From Branchiostoma floridae (lineage: Eukaryota > Chordata > Leptocardii > Amphioxiformes > Branchiostomatidae), in the NCBI RefSeq assembly GCF_000003815.2, contig NC_049982.1, forward strand, positions 30,583,615 through 30,647,614: 64,000 bases of DNA, given 5' to 3'. The position numbers and the translations under genes are program-made. This document shows positions 37,800 through 50,500 of the stretch, one piece after another. Each line of letters opens with the position of its first letter. Positions within the stretch are counted from its first letter, which is position 1. The notes beneath the pieces were generated by a model. It was not told the DNA's origin. It saw only the letters and a list, made by a program, of their open reading frames with translations, and did not search any database.

Positions 37800-37935
37800 A
37801 GGGGCGAGTAGAACAGAAAGAAACAACATCCCGACTCCCGGGATTCGAACCCGCGCCGAACCCGGGCAGCCGGATCACAAATCACGACTGCTATCGCTGT
37901 CGCCACAAAAGCACTAGTGCCATTGGGCAAGGACG
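37800..37935 (-). repeat. tRNA-like SINE head
   Basis: On the minus strand GTGGCGACAGCGATAGCAG (A-box-like) is followed by GGGTTCGAATCCC (B box) at tRNA-like spacing. No complete cloverleaf can be drawn with confidence, so it is called a SINE or tRNA relic, not a tRNA gene. Confidence 0.5.
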
Positions 37936-38244
37936 ATAGGCAGTACTTAAATACCACTGTTACAATTGTTCTATTTTATTTTGAGTATGATATATGCGTT
38001 ATAGTTATACCCACCTGCAAAGACACAAATTTCAATGCAAAATGTGCTAGAAGTTATTAGAAAATTTGGTGTCCAGTGCCCTGATCCGGGGTTTGAGTCT
38101 GTTGATATGCTCCCATGGAAAAGGCAATTTGCATGACTCGGTACCTTACTAGTAAGCTTCAGTTATGCCTTATGGCATTCCTCGGATAGGATGTTAAATG
38201 GAGGTCACATATTTCAGGAGACCCACACCTTGAGTACTAGTACC

Positions 38245-38569
38245 AGGGTTCTAGCTAACTTGCATTTTAGCGTAGTGGGCCACTACGCTAAAATTTGTGA
38301 CCACTACGCTAAAATAAGGGCCACTACGCTCATTTTTAACTAGTGTAGTGGTGCTTTGCTATCATTTGCTTGTTCAACAATGTCTAGTCAATATCTCAAC
38401 AATGAAAAATGATGATATGCCATTCAAAACTGTACCAACTTTTAACTCTCCATTATCAAAATCTCACCGTGGAGCTGCCAAGAACCCCCTTCCACACCAA
38501 TCTCCTGATTTGTCACTTTGCTACCATGACATTCCCACTACGCTAAAATGAAATCCTGGCTAGAACCCT
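38245..38569. mobile_element. Inverted-repeat element with CACTACGCTAAAAT motifs
   Basis: It starts AGGGTTCTAGCT and ends GGCTAGAACCCT. Next to each end CACTACGCTAAAAT or its complement is repeated several times. It lies in the RNF145/RNF139 intergenic region. Confidence 0.75.
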
Positions 38570-39088
38570 GCTTACATTTGAAAAGATCGATTGCCACACT
38601 TATTTGTTAACAAAAAAGTTAAGTTAGGAATCTCCTCTTGAATGGGACATAATGCTGGAGGTCTTGTGTTTCGGGATATTGCTTATCTGTTATCAAAAAG
38701 AGTTAGTCATTTCCGAAGTGAGTGGTTCAAAACCTATGATCGTATTGGCCGCACTTACTTGTACTGACTTAGGGCAATTACTGTCATATTGATGTTGTAA
38801 CTGCTTACAAATTACATGTATCTGCAAAATGGCAGCCACTCCAACTCTTGTGATTTGTAATTGTAAGCTCCTCCAAATTTAGCCCTAGCCTGGAGACCAT
38901 CCAGAAAGCAGTTAGCTCCCGCGTTCATCAGTATACACTATATACTGTACAGTCTCATCTCAGCTGTTCAAGCTGGGAACGCTGATCGTTCAAATTTTGG
39001 ACGCAGGTGCTGATTGGTCCCCACATATGAGCGAGTTATGGAATGGATTCAAGCACTCGTTGAACAGGCGTTCTGTCTGCTTGTGAGA

Positions 39089-39188
39089 NNNNNNNNNNNN
39101 NNNNNNNNNNNNNNNNNNNNNNNNNNNNNNNNNNNNNNNNNNNNNNNNNNNNNNNNNNNNNNNNNNNNNNNNNNNNNNNNNNNNNNNN
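39089..39188. other. Assembly gap (100 N) removing the RNF139 start
   Basis: Exactly 100 N. The first RNF139 exon emerges from it in frame without an ATG, so the start codon is in the missing sequence. Confidence 0.98.
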
Positions 39189-42021
39189 TGAAGGCCAAGA
39201 AGTGAGCTGGCAGTCCCGTGTAAGAGCCATATTTGACGTGGTGTTTCGGGTTCCCTCCATCTATGTGATGGACTGTGTCATGAAAGACCAGCTCCCCATC
39301 CCATGGGACACAGAGGCACACACTGTATGGAGGATCACAGGTTGGTGGAAAACGTTGATAATCTTTTTTTCTATTTGCTTTAGAACAGACAAGGACAATG
39401 TGCCTGTGGCACTGCACTCAAGTTAGTAACTATATACCAACAGTGACACATACACAGTACAGACAGAAGGTAAAGTTAGTCATTTCTTATACCTCCTCGA
39501 CCGAAGTTAGGTACAGTACCCATTTTTCCAGTCCTGGGTGTGAGGACTGGAAATGAGGAAGGTTGTTTAAAACTAAAAGTGCCTTTTCCAAGGGCACAAC
39601 ATCGGGAGCACGGCGGGTATCAAGGAATAGCAGGGCTCGAAGTTAACTATGTCCCGATGTTCCGGGGTCCACTAAAATTTAGGCCGGGACAACTGAAAAA
39701 TCTTTTTGGGACACTTTTGGGACAATAGGAAAATAATCAACGAATCAACATCAGAATGTCCGATCTCCCCGCGGCCCGCGGTTGTCAGGCGTGCGTACTC
39801 TGACTTACAGTTGTTGTAATACATAATTTCTGAAAATAGGGTTGGGACAGTCCATCCTCACTTCGGGACAGTTGCAATTTATTTTTGGGACAATGCTGGG
39901 ACAGTAGGGAAAAAAGTTAATTTTGAGGCCTGAATAGTCTTGAAATTTAAGACTGTTCCTAGTTGAATATAGAGGAATAAACTTGAACTGTTACCCTATT
40001 AAAAATCTTTCAACAGAAATACAAAATATATGATGCCAGCTATTCTTATATCCTATTTATTGTCAGTAAGCTTTCAATTTAGTAGAGTTACAGTTTAAGG
40101 AATTCAAATCTTCAGAAACTAGTCTTTGAAAGCAAAGTATTTATTATTTGGCTTTGCTACAAGAGTGACAGTTTTGTTCAATACAGACAGAAATTCAATT
40201 TGGCTTAGTAAGAAAATAGATTTCTGAGCCTTAAATTTCTAAGGAGTGTAAAAAGTTGTTGCTTTCCTTTTCTTTGCATTATAAAAACGTCAAAGACTGG
40301 AAGTCAGACTTTTAAGGAATACAGCTTCTCATCCTCCTTTTATTTCCTCCCCAGGGTTTCTTGTTGCAGTCGGCATCTTTGTGCTGACCCCAGATGTGCT
40401 ATTCAGAGTCTACTCTTTCATTGGAGGAGCGTTGATTGTTCTGGTTGTCTATTGGTGGAACTGCTTCTACATCGCCCACTACCTCCAACAAACATCCTCA
40501 GAGGATGCTCAGACTAGTATAAGTGTCTTTGAAGACCGCTTGTTCATCTATGGGATTGTCTTCATAGCTGTAATGACATTGTTGTATATATTCATGCGAG
40601 GATATGCCCACACATTGATAGGAAACTACATCCTTGTCTCCTTTATTATACCCCAACTTGCTGTGTTGACCATGCCAAGGTGGGTGATCGAAATGTCGCT
40701 ACAGGCGTCCCTCGTCCTATCGCACGGAGAGCTTGTAACCTGTGCCGTTATAAACGCGGTGTACGTACTGTACCTATCCAGGTTTTTAGTCCCCGTCGTG
40801 TTCCAGCTTATACGGACCTACGGGATCCAAGCGTTCGTGGAGAGCACTTGGATACGGCTCCATATACCGGACGTGTTGAGAGTGTTCTGGTTAACCAGAT
40901 TGGCTGCGCAAGCCGTTGCCTTAGTGTACTTCGTAACGATAGAAGAGAACGACAGTAGATTTGTTTGGTTTTTACCCGACAGCGCCGAGTTCTGGGAGAT
41001 TCTAAAAGACTTGCTGGTTACGGGATGCGACTCTACGTTAACGATATCAGGAATGAGCGCCGTCATAGCTATCGTGATGCACAACGTGGGACTACTCCTG
41101 CAAAGGTTTCTTGACGCAGAAGACACAGAGGAAAAGAGGATAGGAACCGTATCGGCAGTCCTGTTCTTCATCTTAGCAGTACAAACAGGACTGACGGGGT
41201 TGGATCAGAAGAAGCGGCTGGTACGCTTGGGACGGAACATGGGGCTCCTGACGACCGCGATTTTCCACTTCATACACAACATGGTGCACCCGAGGCTGAT
41301 GACGCTCAGCGCGCAGCACACCATCGACATGAGAAGACATTACCCTCCTCTCACCGTCAGTGCCTTCATTTTCTTCGTCCCCTTCTATTTGATCTATCTC
41401 CTTTGGAGTAACAGTAACTTCAGCACGTGGCTGCTCGCTGTGACCGTGTTCACGGTTGAACTCCTGGTGAAAGTTCTCGCAACATGGTTCCAGTACGCTC
41501 TCCTAATGATCGACGCGAGGCGGGAACAGTACTGGGAAAAGCTAGACGACTACCTCTACTACATCAAGTCCACGGCAAACAGTATAGAGTTCGTGTTCGG
41601 GATATTCCTCTTTTTGAACGGTAGCTACGTCTTCTTTTTCGAGTCAGGCGGGACGATACGCGCGGTCATGATGTGCATGCACGCGTACTTCAACATATGG
41701 GTCCAGGGTAAGGAAGGGTGGAAGACTTTCATGATGCGGAGAACTGCGGTGAAGAAAATTAACGCGCTACCGGAAGCGACGGCTGCAGATCTCACGCGAC
41801 TCAACGACGTGTGTGCGATATGCTACCAGGAGCTCTCGAGCGCTCGGATAACCCCCTGCAAGCATTACTTCCACGCGATGTGTCTGAGGAAATGGTTGTA
41901 CGTACAGGACCACTGCCCGATGTGCCATAGAAAGTTGTACCAAACAGACGAGCCCCAGTCTTCATCTGAAGAAGATGGAAATCCAGATGTATTAGACTTT
42001 GAAATGGGAGACGATGACTAG
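39189..42021 (+). CDS. RNF139: RNF139 (TRC8) ER membrane RING-H2 ubiquitin ligase, 5'-partial
   Basis: Exon 39189-39340 (start lost in the N gap) joins 40355-42021 in phase 1 (ITG-FLVAV). The visible N-terminus carries VRAIFDVVFRVPSIYVMD, aligning with the vertebrate TRC8 start (ALEVALRVPCLYIID). Then come many membrane segments and strongly conserved blocks: IPDVLRVFWLTRLAAQA, GCDSTLTISGMSAV, VLFFILAVQTGLTGL, YWEKLDDYLYYIKST, MMCMHAYFNIW, GWKTFMMRRTAVKKINALP. The RING-H2 is complete: CAIC..C-K-H-YF-H-AM-C..CPMC. These identities fit RNF139 better than RNF145. The protein ubiquitinates ER clients and sterol regulators. The C-terminal tail is short and acidic (SSSEEDGNPD..DFEMGDDD). Confidence 0.94.
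39631..39932. mobile_element. MITE, CAGGGCTCGAA family, copy 2
   Basis: It begins CAGGGCTCGAAGTTAACT and ends AGTTAATTTTGAGGCCTG; GGGACA motifs are repeated inside on one strand. It belongs with 9091-9426 and lies in the RNF139 intron. Confidence 0.7.
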
Positions 42022-42243
42022 ATGATGGATAGGAAAGACTGGAATTTTGTTATTTTTTCTCTCCTAGTTCAGTGTAAATGTACAAACAGAGATTCTTGTT
42101 CCAAGGATAAAAAGTATTGACAGAAATTTTCAGTATGGTGAATTATTTGGGTACAAAATTTTGAAGAAGTGTACACAAGTCATATTTTTCAATGGGTATC
42201 AAATGTGTGGTCATGTTCTCTTATCTTTTAAAAAGCACAAGAA

Positions 42244-42249
42244 AATAAA
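42244..42249 (+). terminator. Polyadenylation signal AATAAA, RNF139
   Basis: AATAAA about 225 bases past the RNF139 stop codon. Longer 3' UTRs are possible. Confidence 0.5.
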
Positions 42250-42259
42250 CACAAGGCAC

Positions 42260-43925
42260 TGACCTGAATCATATGCAAAATCTAATGTGATCCAATATTT
42301 TATCAATAGTTTACCTGGGATGGCTGTCTGATACAAAACATAGAAAAATATTTATCAATTTACGATGTGTACATAAAGATACATTTATCAGTATAAAGAC
42401 AATATGACAATTGTTGCAATTCTTCAAACAATAGATTTGCAGTTATTACACAAGCCAAAGAAAATAACTAGAACAAGAAGTATTTTCCCACTTACTAGTA
42501 TATGTATATCAAGAGCAGTGTTTTGTATTTTTTGTGAATTGTACATGTTGACAAGTAGAGCTGTTTAGAAATTTGTACACTAAATATGTGTACACAAATG
42601 GAAACTGGTCATACATGTTAGTTGTGAAGCTAGGTGACAATGAAGATGATTTATCAAAACTTGTGTTTGGATGCATGTGGTATTTTTTGGAAAAGCATTT
42701 TGCCTTCTAAAGCAGTTCACTATATATATAGTTATGTGCATCTTTATCAGTCCAGTTAATGATTTGTAGAAGCTGAAAGCTTTCTTTTAGCTGCTACACT
42801 ATGTCTTGTTAAAGTGAACTTCACCTGTGTTAGCATACAACTGTTGACTAAAGTTTAGGCTATTTCCCAACTTAGACACCGGACTCACCAAATTCAAAAC
42901 CAGTACTGTGGTAATTTTTAGGCTATATTTGAAGACTGTCAAGTTTCATGAAACCATACACAGGAGACACTACAGATTACCAGCAATTTTCATGTTCCCT
43001 AACGTTATGCATACTGAGCAAGTATTCCTCTGGTATCGTTAGGAAAACCAGAGGACCAGGTGAAATTCCAATTGTAGTGTAAGAAAAAAGGTTAAACCTG
43101 TACCATTATGTTCCATCAAAAGATGTTTGATTTTATAACCCTTGTTTCTATTATCAAATATTGCCGACCAACAGAGAAAAGATCATAAAGAGTTGAGGAC
43201 TTCATGATATATACTGCAAGTGTGTGTAAGGAAAATTTCACAAAACTTGTGGGTTTGACCCGGGGGGTTGTTTTAAAATCATATTGACAAAATGGTTTGT
43301 GTTATTGGACAAGCTTGCATTCATTTTTCCATCCATACAAAAATACTTTTTATCACCTAATTGTATCACAAGCTTATCCTTTTGCTCAGTTTCAGCTGTA
43401 TTGATACACTTTGTATTGTTGCATGAAATTATCAAAATATCATTTTTAAGACCCTCTTCTTTACCAAGCCCTATCAGATACCTTAAATTGAAGAAAAAAA
43501 GTGTGACAATCACTTATTGATAATATATGTAACATAATGTGTGGCGTGGGTTGATAATTTTTGTGCAATATCTATAATGTATGTTTCAGTCATTCATTTG
43601 AATAATCTAGGTACTGGGCCTTTGCACGATGGAGGAAATGTATGTTTCTTTTTGCTCAAATACGCTTCTCCAAGAGAAATATTAACCAGTTGTCTAGTCC
43701 TTTTTGATAGCCGTATGATAGATATTCCATAACAACTGTACATCATTAGGTAAGGTGTACACTAAAAAACGACCCCGCCCCTGAGGCGTTGCAAAAAATC
43801 GCATTTTAATAAACACTTGCACACGCACGTGTATGCAAACGCATAGTTCTTCCACACAAGTGATGGGAAAACGTAGGTGTCAAAATATATTCTATTCTAT
43901 ACATCGCCTTTCATGAATCACACAG
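42260..43925. other. Intergenic, nothing recognised
   Basis: AT-rich sequence with short open frames lacking any domain. It separates RNF139 from the PARP14-like promoter. Confidence 0.5.
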
Positions 43926-43929
43926 ATGT

Positions 43930-44311
43930 TGCAAAGTCATACGAAGTGTTGTGACGTAACGACACTACCTGTTGCCAGGAATTATTGTTATACAACATGT
44001 ACTAATGCACTATGAAAGTTCAGAGATCAACACCAAACAATGGGACCCTGACAGAAACTGAACTGAACTTTCCAGGTGAGATCACCAGACGACCCCTCGG
44101 GGTGTATTATGGCAGGCTGAGCAAGTTCCCGCCCAAATATATGGCACCCAATGGTTGATCAGGACGCATTCAAGTGAGGTCATGTAGCGTGGGTAATTAT
44201 AAATGCCTGACCGTACTATCTTTAACGGCAACCGTATTTACCACACCTTTCGAACTCCTGAATTTAAAAGAAAACAACCGCAACAGGAGGCTGCCTTTCC
44301 ATTTTGCTGAT
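43930..44311 (+). promoter_or_regulatory. Promoter/5' UTR of the PARP14-like gene, inverted duplicate of 868-1190
   Basis: Conserved with the reverse complement of the left copy from about GTCGTTACGTCAC through AAACAATGGGACCC to the ATG. The stretch CCATTTTGCTGAT just before the ATG is identical in both. Conservation over about 300-370 bp suggests shared regulation of the two paralogues. Confidence 0.6.
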
Positions 44312-44519
44312 ATGAAAATGAGCGGAGAAGACTTTGCTAACAGGAGTGTTCTTGTGGAAGGCTTTCCTCCACCGAAAACTGTCGAAGAGGCGGAAGTCAT
44401 TATTGACAAACTCACCATACATTTTCAAAAGAGTTCCGTGTCTGGTGGCAGTGAGGTAAAGACTGTAGGCTTCTACCGACACAGCGGGAGGGCCGTTGTT
44501 ACATTTACCGACAGAACAG
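44312..44519 (+). CDS. Exon 1 of the PARP14-like gene, RRM-like module
   Basis: It starts [20 protein letters not shown] and ends at GACAGAACAG|GTAAGC, phase 1. Same length and phase as 660-867 with only scattered substitutions. The frame upstream of the ATG is open too, but the in-context start MKMSGED is shared by both copies. Confidence 0.85.
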
Positions 44520-47500
44520 GTAAGCTAGAGAGGCCGTTCATAATAAATCATTATAAACAGAAGTTAAGAAGCAAGATACAAGATAAAGGTGTTGAAGATA
44601 TGGGCTCTCTTGGGACATCCTTAGTTGGATACTTGGATATTTTATTCAGCCTAATAGCTATCATACATTAATTGAAGATAAGACTATTTTTACTAAACCC
44701 AAAATGACATTTAGGCACTTAGGCGGGTAGGCAGACAGTGACATGAACTCCGATACTCCACGGTTACTCACGGTAGCTTGTGGCTACTATACACAGCATA
44801 ACTTTTACTTCCCTTTTTTGTCCTTAGTTTTTACAGTCTAAAGCAGTTTAGTTAAGAGCATTAGGCGCCGGAAATCAAACCCATTTGCTCGAGTTTCCCG
44901 ATATATATTGTTGTATCTCAGGTAAAAACATCAACGAGAACAGAAAGTGAAACATGTTGACTTCCGCTATCATTGTCCTTTGCGCATGCTCCTGAGTGGT
45001 ATAGTCATTATACCCCTGTCACATTTGGCGAAAATCGATCGGACGACGATTCTGCGGCAATCGCCCGAGCTTCACTTATAATAATAACGTTATTGCACAA
45101 AAATTGTACAAGGTACAAAGTATGGCTTATATGTGACAGGGACGTTTTTCAGGTGAAAAATACGCGCATCCGTCTGTCAATCTTAAATATGGCCGATCTT
45201 CCAATACTTCGATACGCCCGAAGATCGTGGATATATGACAGGGGTATAAAACAAACGTGGGCACGTGAGATCTCGGAGTTATTCACGTAATAAAACACAA
45301 ACGTTCGGACTTGAACAACCGCCTTTAGTATAGGTGACGCTCTTTCCAGGCGTTAATAAAAGGATGATTACAGTGTGTAACAAGAGTTCGGAGACCTCAT
45401 ATCCCATTAAATAGTCTGATTATGTAAATGATTTCTATATTTACATCATCTATGCTTGGTTATGTACGCATTTAGAAAGTTACACTGGTGTTGATTGTGC
45501 AATCATTTACCATATAGAAGAATTATAGCACGTTTACATCTATTATGCAAATTAGGGACGTATTTCCATAATTGATATCTGTTCATGTACCACCAGCCAC
45601 AAACTACATATATGATAGGTATTTAAGTCCTACAATGACAAACACTACAAATATAGATTTCCCTCATTAATTATGCAAATTAAGTGCCAGTTTGCAACTT
45701 GCACTTGATGATGTACATCTCTGTCTAAGCTGCCTACATACCAAATATCATTTAAATTTGTCATTCCCTTGTCCATTTATCCTCCTGAGAAGATTTTGAG
45801 AAAAACGCAGCTGCAGTTCCAGAGCAACCTGCTAGGGGACCCAAACATGCACCACCTATTTCTTACGTCACAAGTTATCTGCCACTAAAAAATCAAGACC
45901 CTAGCACATCCAGGTCAAAATATGCAAAAAATGAATTTCTGCTGCAGTAACAAGGTCACATACCAGGGGGCCCAAAATCGACCTTAACCTTCGTCTTTCC
46001 AACACCTACCCACATACCAAATATCATGGCAATCCATCAAGAGGTTCTTGAGTCATGCTGACCACAAATGTCCGGAAACACAAACACACAGACACACAGA
46101 CAGACACACCCAAAACTATATCTCCATTTTTTCATGGAGACAACAAGAGTTCGAAGACCTCATAACTTCTTGATGAGATATTTGGAGCTTGTGTACATTT
46201 CATGTTTTATCTTGTCTCATGATATATGTCCGGTGCAATGGCCTAGTGGGTAGAGTGTTCGCCTTGCATTCGGTAGGTCGTGAGTTCGATCCCCGGCCGA
46301 GTCATACCAAAGACTCTAAAAAATGGTACATGCTGCTTTCTCTGCTTAGCACTCAGCACTTAAGAGGAAGAGTATGGAAGTTAAACACACATCACTACCA
46401 GCGGACCAGCCCCCTGCTGTAGTGGCTTGCACATGTGTGGCCCAAGGGCTTCGAAGTGGGGATGGGCGCCACCCTACGCGTCTGTAGATGCATGGGCAAA
46501 CTTTAACTTTTTAACTTTTCATGATATATGCTAACAAAGTTATAGTTAGCATATTTTTTGGTGATCAAAATTACATATACTGTATTTGCCCCACCTCCAT
46601 CGACAGGATTCCATTTTAACATTTCTTTCTTACTTATGCAGATAACTTGCACAGGTCTGTAGCAAACCTCTTCTTGACTAAGTGACAGTTTTTAATTTCT
46701 ATGTGTTAATTAAAGGGCGACAAATACATGATCACAACCCACGATGGTAAAATTTGGCCCCAAAATTTCCAGACTTCTATGTGGGGATTTAGAACACGAA
46801 TCATATTCCATCTGCCGAGATCGAACAGAACGATGACGTGATCGAACAGAACGGGCGTTCTATTGGAGGTCAACCGCGGTCATCCGCAGGTTGTTGCAGT
46901 AAACATGCAGAAAACACCCTTGTTTTCCTGGGTGCCGTGCGTCAGAAGAAAAACTAACATTTTCGTAAATATAAAACGTTGTCTGACAAGCTTTGTTTTG
47001 CTGTTGCCAAGTTTGGAATATGTGACATGTAACAAAGCTGCTGGCGACATTATTGGTGACCTTGAATATCATAACACTTGTTTACGACGGCATCAATTAC
47101 TCCATGTCCCTATCAGTGCGACTCGACATACGACCAAACATGGTATTTAAATCGCTTACAAAACGCGTGCAAATCAACTCTTTCAGGACTTAAATTGTCG
47201 ACAACTAATATCTCCAGGTTTGTGTCTTAGGGATTTTTGGAATATGGAGGCAATTTTGAATTACGAGCCTTTGAGTATGAAAAACATGATTTTTCGACCT
47301 TATCTTGGCTGTAAAAATAGTTCTAAGTAGAAGTTGAAAAATCCCTAAGACAGAAAGTTTGATCTTACAATCATTACTCATATGATATAAAAGATTTGGA
47401 TTTTAAGTCAAATTTAGGACCGATCTAAATATGGTATTTGTTTTTTTGTCCACCAAACACCCGTTCTAAACCAACCAACTAGGCACATTTCAGAAAACAT

Positions 47501-50500
47501 TGAGACAAAACTGTGCAGCACACGTAAACGGTAAGATTTGACGTGTACACACTGCCAGTTTTCATTTAATCTCGACGAGACGCGTGCGAGGGGTTGCTTT
47601 TCTAACTATCATGATATTGTAGAAGATGTTTCAGTCACCGTCAGCCCTCCGCGGGGACCGCGCGGGGGCCCGGGTAACCCGATACTCTGCGTTCGAATGG
47701 AAACTTTTGGGCCAAATTTGACCATCGTGACCATATATTCTATCATGATTATAGGTGATTTAGATAGAAGATATGGTAAGGAAGAATGCAAAGTAGACGG
47801 CATTGCAACGGATATTTTCTTACTGGTTGGAGAAAGTTCTAGAAGGAGATCCGCTAGAAAAAAAAGTCCACATAGAACACTTTCGACAAGCCTAATGTTT
47901 TGGCAAGTTCTTACATTTGTGCTGTGATTTAAGATGCTCATTTTTTATTCTCAGGTGCTGAGAAAGCTTCAAGGTCACCTTGCACCTCCCTGCAGTTTCC
48001 TAACCAAGACAAACCTTGCCAGCTGCAAGTATCTCGGTTCCCAGCTTCCCACCAAGAACAGGGAAAATCTGAACACAACCAACACACGGTGAGTGTGTCA
48101 CAAGTTCAAATATGATGTAGTTCATATATAATTGCACGTATTGTAAAATTGTATGCACCGTATTCCTTGTAGATCTATGATATTATAGATCTACAAGGCA
48201 TACGGTGCATACAATTTTACAGTTCGTGCTATTATATATAATCTTTATTGACACGACAAAAGTACAGCGACTTTCAAAAGTACAGCGACTTTCGTAAGTT
48301 CTACATGTATAACAACTACTTACAGTACAACTAAACACACACATATATGGATATCTATTGGTATAAATAAATCAACAGATATGGCCTAGCGTGTCATTTA
48401 CACTATTGGTCCTACGGTACATTCGTGGATATATTTACCTACTTGTACACGGTGAGGACTATCGCCTCCCAGAATGTAGTTGAATTTATCTAACGAAAAG
48501 AGAGTAGCAAATTCTTTAGAGCAAGCGGAAAGTAATGTGTAAACGCTTAGTGCGTTTATCATTATATATGAAATACATCATACTTGACACTTTCGTCAGG
48601 AGTTTTCTTTTAAATAGAGGATACAAACCTTATTGTTTTATATGAAGAGAGTCCTGACTACGATTATTTATGATGTTCTTTGTTCTCCATGAGAACTTTT
48701 TTGTTTATGCAGCATAATGAATTATGCACGGTCTTTGGTAGCATTACATGTTATCATACCATCGTTGCTTCCTCTCGTTGTCCCCCATAAGGAAAATGGA
48801 AATCTACCCGACTCAACAGCTGCAAATCAACCGATGCAACCTCCAACTGGCGCAGCTGCACGTGCAAATCCATCGATGCAACCTCCACAGGGAGCAGGGG
48901 CACGTGCACATCCATCGATGCAACCTCCACAGGGCGCAGCGGCACGTGTACATCCATCGATGCAACCTCCACAGGGCGCAGCGGCACGTGCACATCCATC
49001 GATGCAACCTCCTACGGGAGCAGCGGGACGTGCACATCCATCGATGCAACCTCCACAGGGCGCAGCGGCACATGTACATCCATCGATGCAACCTCCACAG
49101 GTCGCAGCGGGACGTGCACGTCCATCGATGCAACCTCCACAGGGCGCAGCGGCACGTACACAACCATCGATGCAACCGTTTCCAATGGGACAGCACGGTA
49201 TCCTTCCAACAGGTGGTCCGCAGTTATTACCAGGCATGAGGAGAAGCTATATTTGCAGTGTTTTACCATTATGAACTGAAATACCTGTCAATTATGTAAT
49301 TTGCGGCAGGTGTAACAGATACCAGTTATGCAAATACGTTCTTAATATGTTTGATTAATGTTAAGTGCCATAATTCATAAGTGGCAAATAATGAGACCGG
49401 TGTATACGCGGGGCCGGTGTGCATAACCTGTCTAAAGGTGTACATAACCAAGCATAGATTATGTAAATGTCTTTGACATAATCAGAGTATTTTATGGAGA
49501 AATGAGGTCTCCGAACTCTTGTTTAATACTTTTTTCTAGGTACAAAATCATCTGATGCCTCCAAACACAAAACTACCTCTGATAGTTCAAACTCTTCAGA
49601 CGAAGATTCTCCCAATGTTTCCAGGCAACGACAGCCAGCAAAAGGCAAGAAAAAACATCTTCGAGTAGGATGTCTTACTTTATATATGTATCAAATCTAG
49701 AATCTGCATGTTGTGCAAACTTCAAGGGGTGATTTTTTTTTTAGTACAAACTACAAATTGATGTGATGCTACCTCGAGCTGTCTTTGTGCTTTCTCAGGA
49801 CACAAGACTAGGAAAAGGTCGGCTACGGGTGTCGGTTCGTCCGACCAGGAGACAGCTGCAGCTGAGAAGCGACGAAAGAAACATCCTGTCACAAAGCAAG
49901 AAGCAAAACGGTCAAGACGGCAGACGAACAGTAAGTTAAGATTGATATGTGGTAAAGAAATTGATGATGTCATGTGGGAAAATATAAAATCATTTGTCTT
50001 TCCATGCATACCGGTATCGGCATACTATAATTATAGATCATCCGGGCAATATCACTCTAACTGCCTTTACTTGGCGCTTTTTTTGGAGGGAGGGGGTGCT
50101 GATTCAACATATAGGTAAGGTTCATATGCCGGGAAGTTTGTGTCTGCGCCCGCTAGAGAATCTGACCTTTGTTGAAAATATCACAATTCGCCCCCCCCCC
50201 CCAACAACAAAAAAACCGCCAGCGCTCCTAGACATTCGTAATTTCCATAACTAATGTAAAAGTGTTATAATTCTTGCAATTAGAATCATGACAAAACCTT
50301 TGCTCTGTCTCCTACCTACCTATACTACTACTAATAATGATAAATGATGATAAATGATAATATATACCTACCTACTACTTGTTTTAAGTCCGAATGAAAA
50401 TCAGGACGAACATTTCCAAAATACTTTTTATGGATTTTTATGGTCATTACCTCCGTGAATACCACCTTCACTGGGGATATTGTTTTTGATTGTGTTTCTG

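Larger units (their letters stand above)
35483..39088. promoter_or_regulatory. Shared intergenic/5' region between RNF145 and RNF139
   Basis: These 3.6 kb separate the first visible coding exons of two divergent genes. I see no third gene. CREB-like TGACGTCA sits at about 36713 (CGTGACGTCACAG), and GCGGCCATGTTGG and AAAATGGCTGCCGCCG near 37015 and 37226 resemble YY1-type sites (ATGG core), so a bidirectional promoter near 36.7-37.3 kb is plausible. 5' non-coding exons may also lie here. Confidence 0.35.

Noticed and set aside
39014-39088. Open frame reading into the N gap upstream of RNF139
   Set aside because: The sequence does not resemble the RNF139 N-terminus and the gap prevents a frame check; it is probably 5' flank.
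47538-47927. 129-residue plus-strand open frame
   Set aside because: It lies largely inside the right part of an inverted-repeat element and has no recognised domain. It is not needed for the PARP14-like frame.
48748-49269. Four other open frames overlapping the proline-rich exon
   Set aside because: They are by-products of the 42-bp repeat; only the +3 frame beginning ENGNLPDS joins neighbours in phase.
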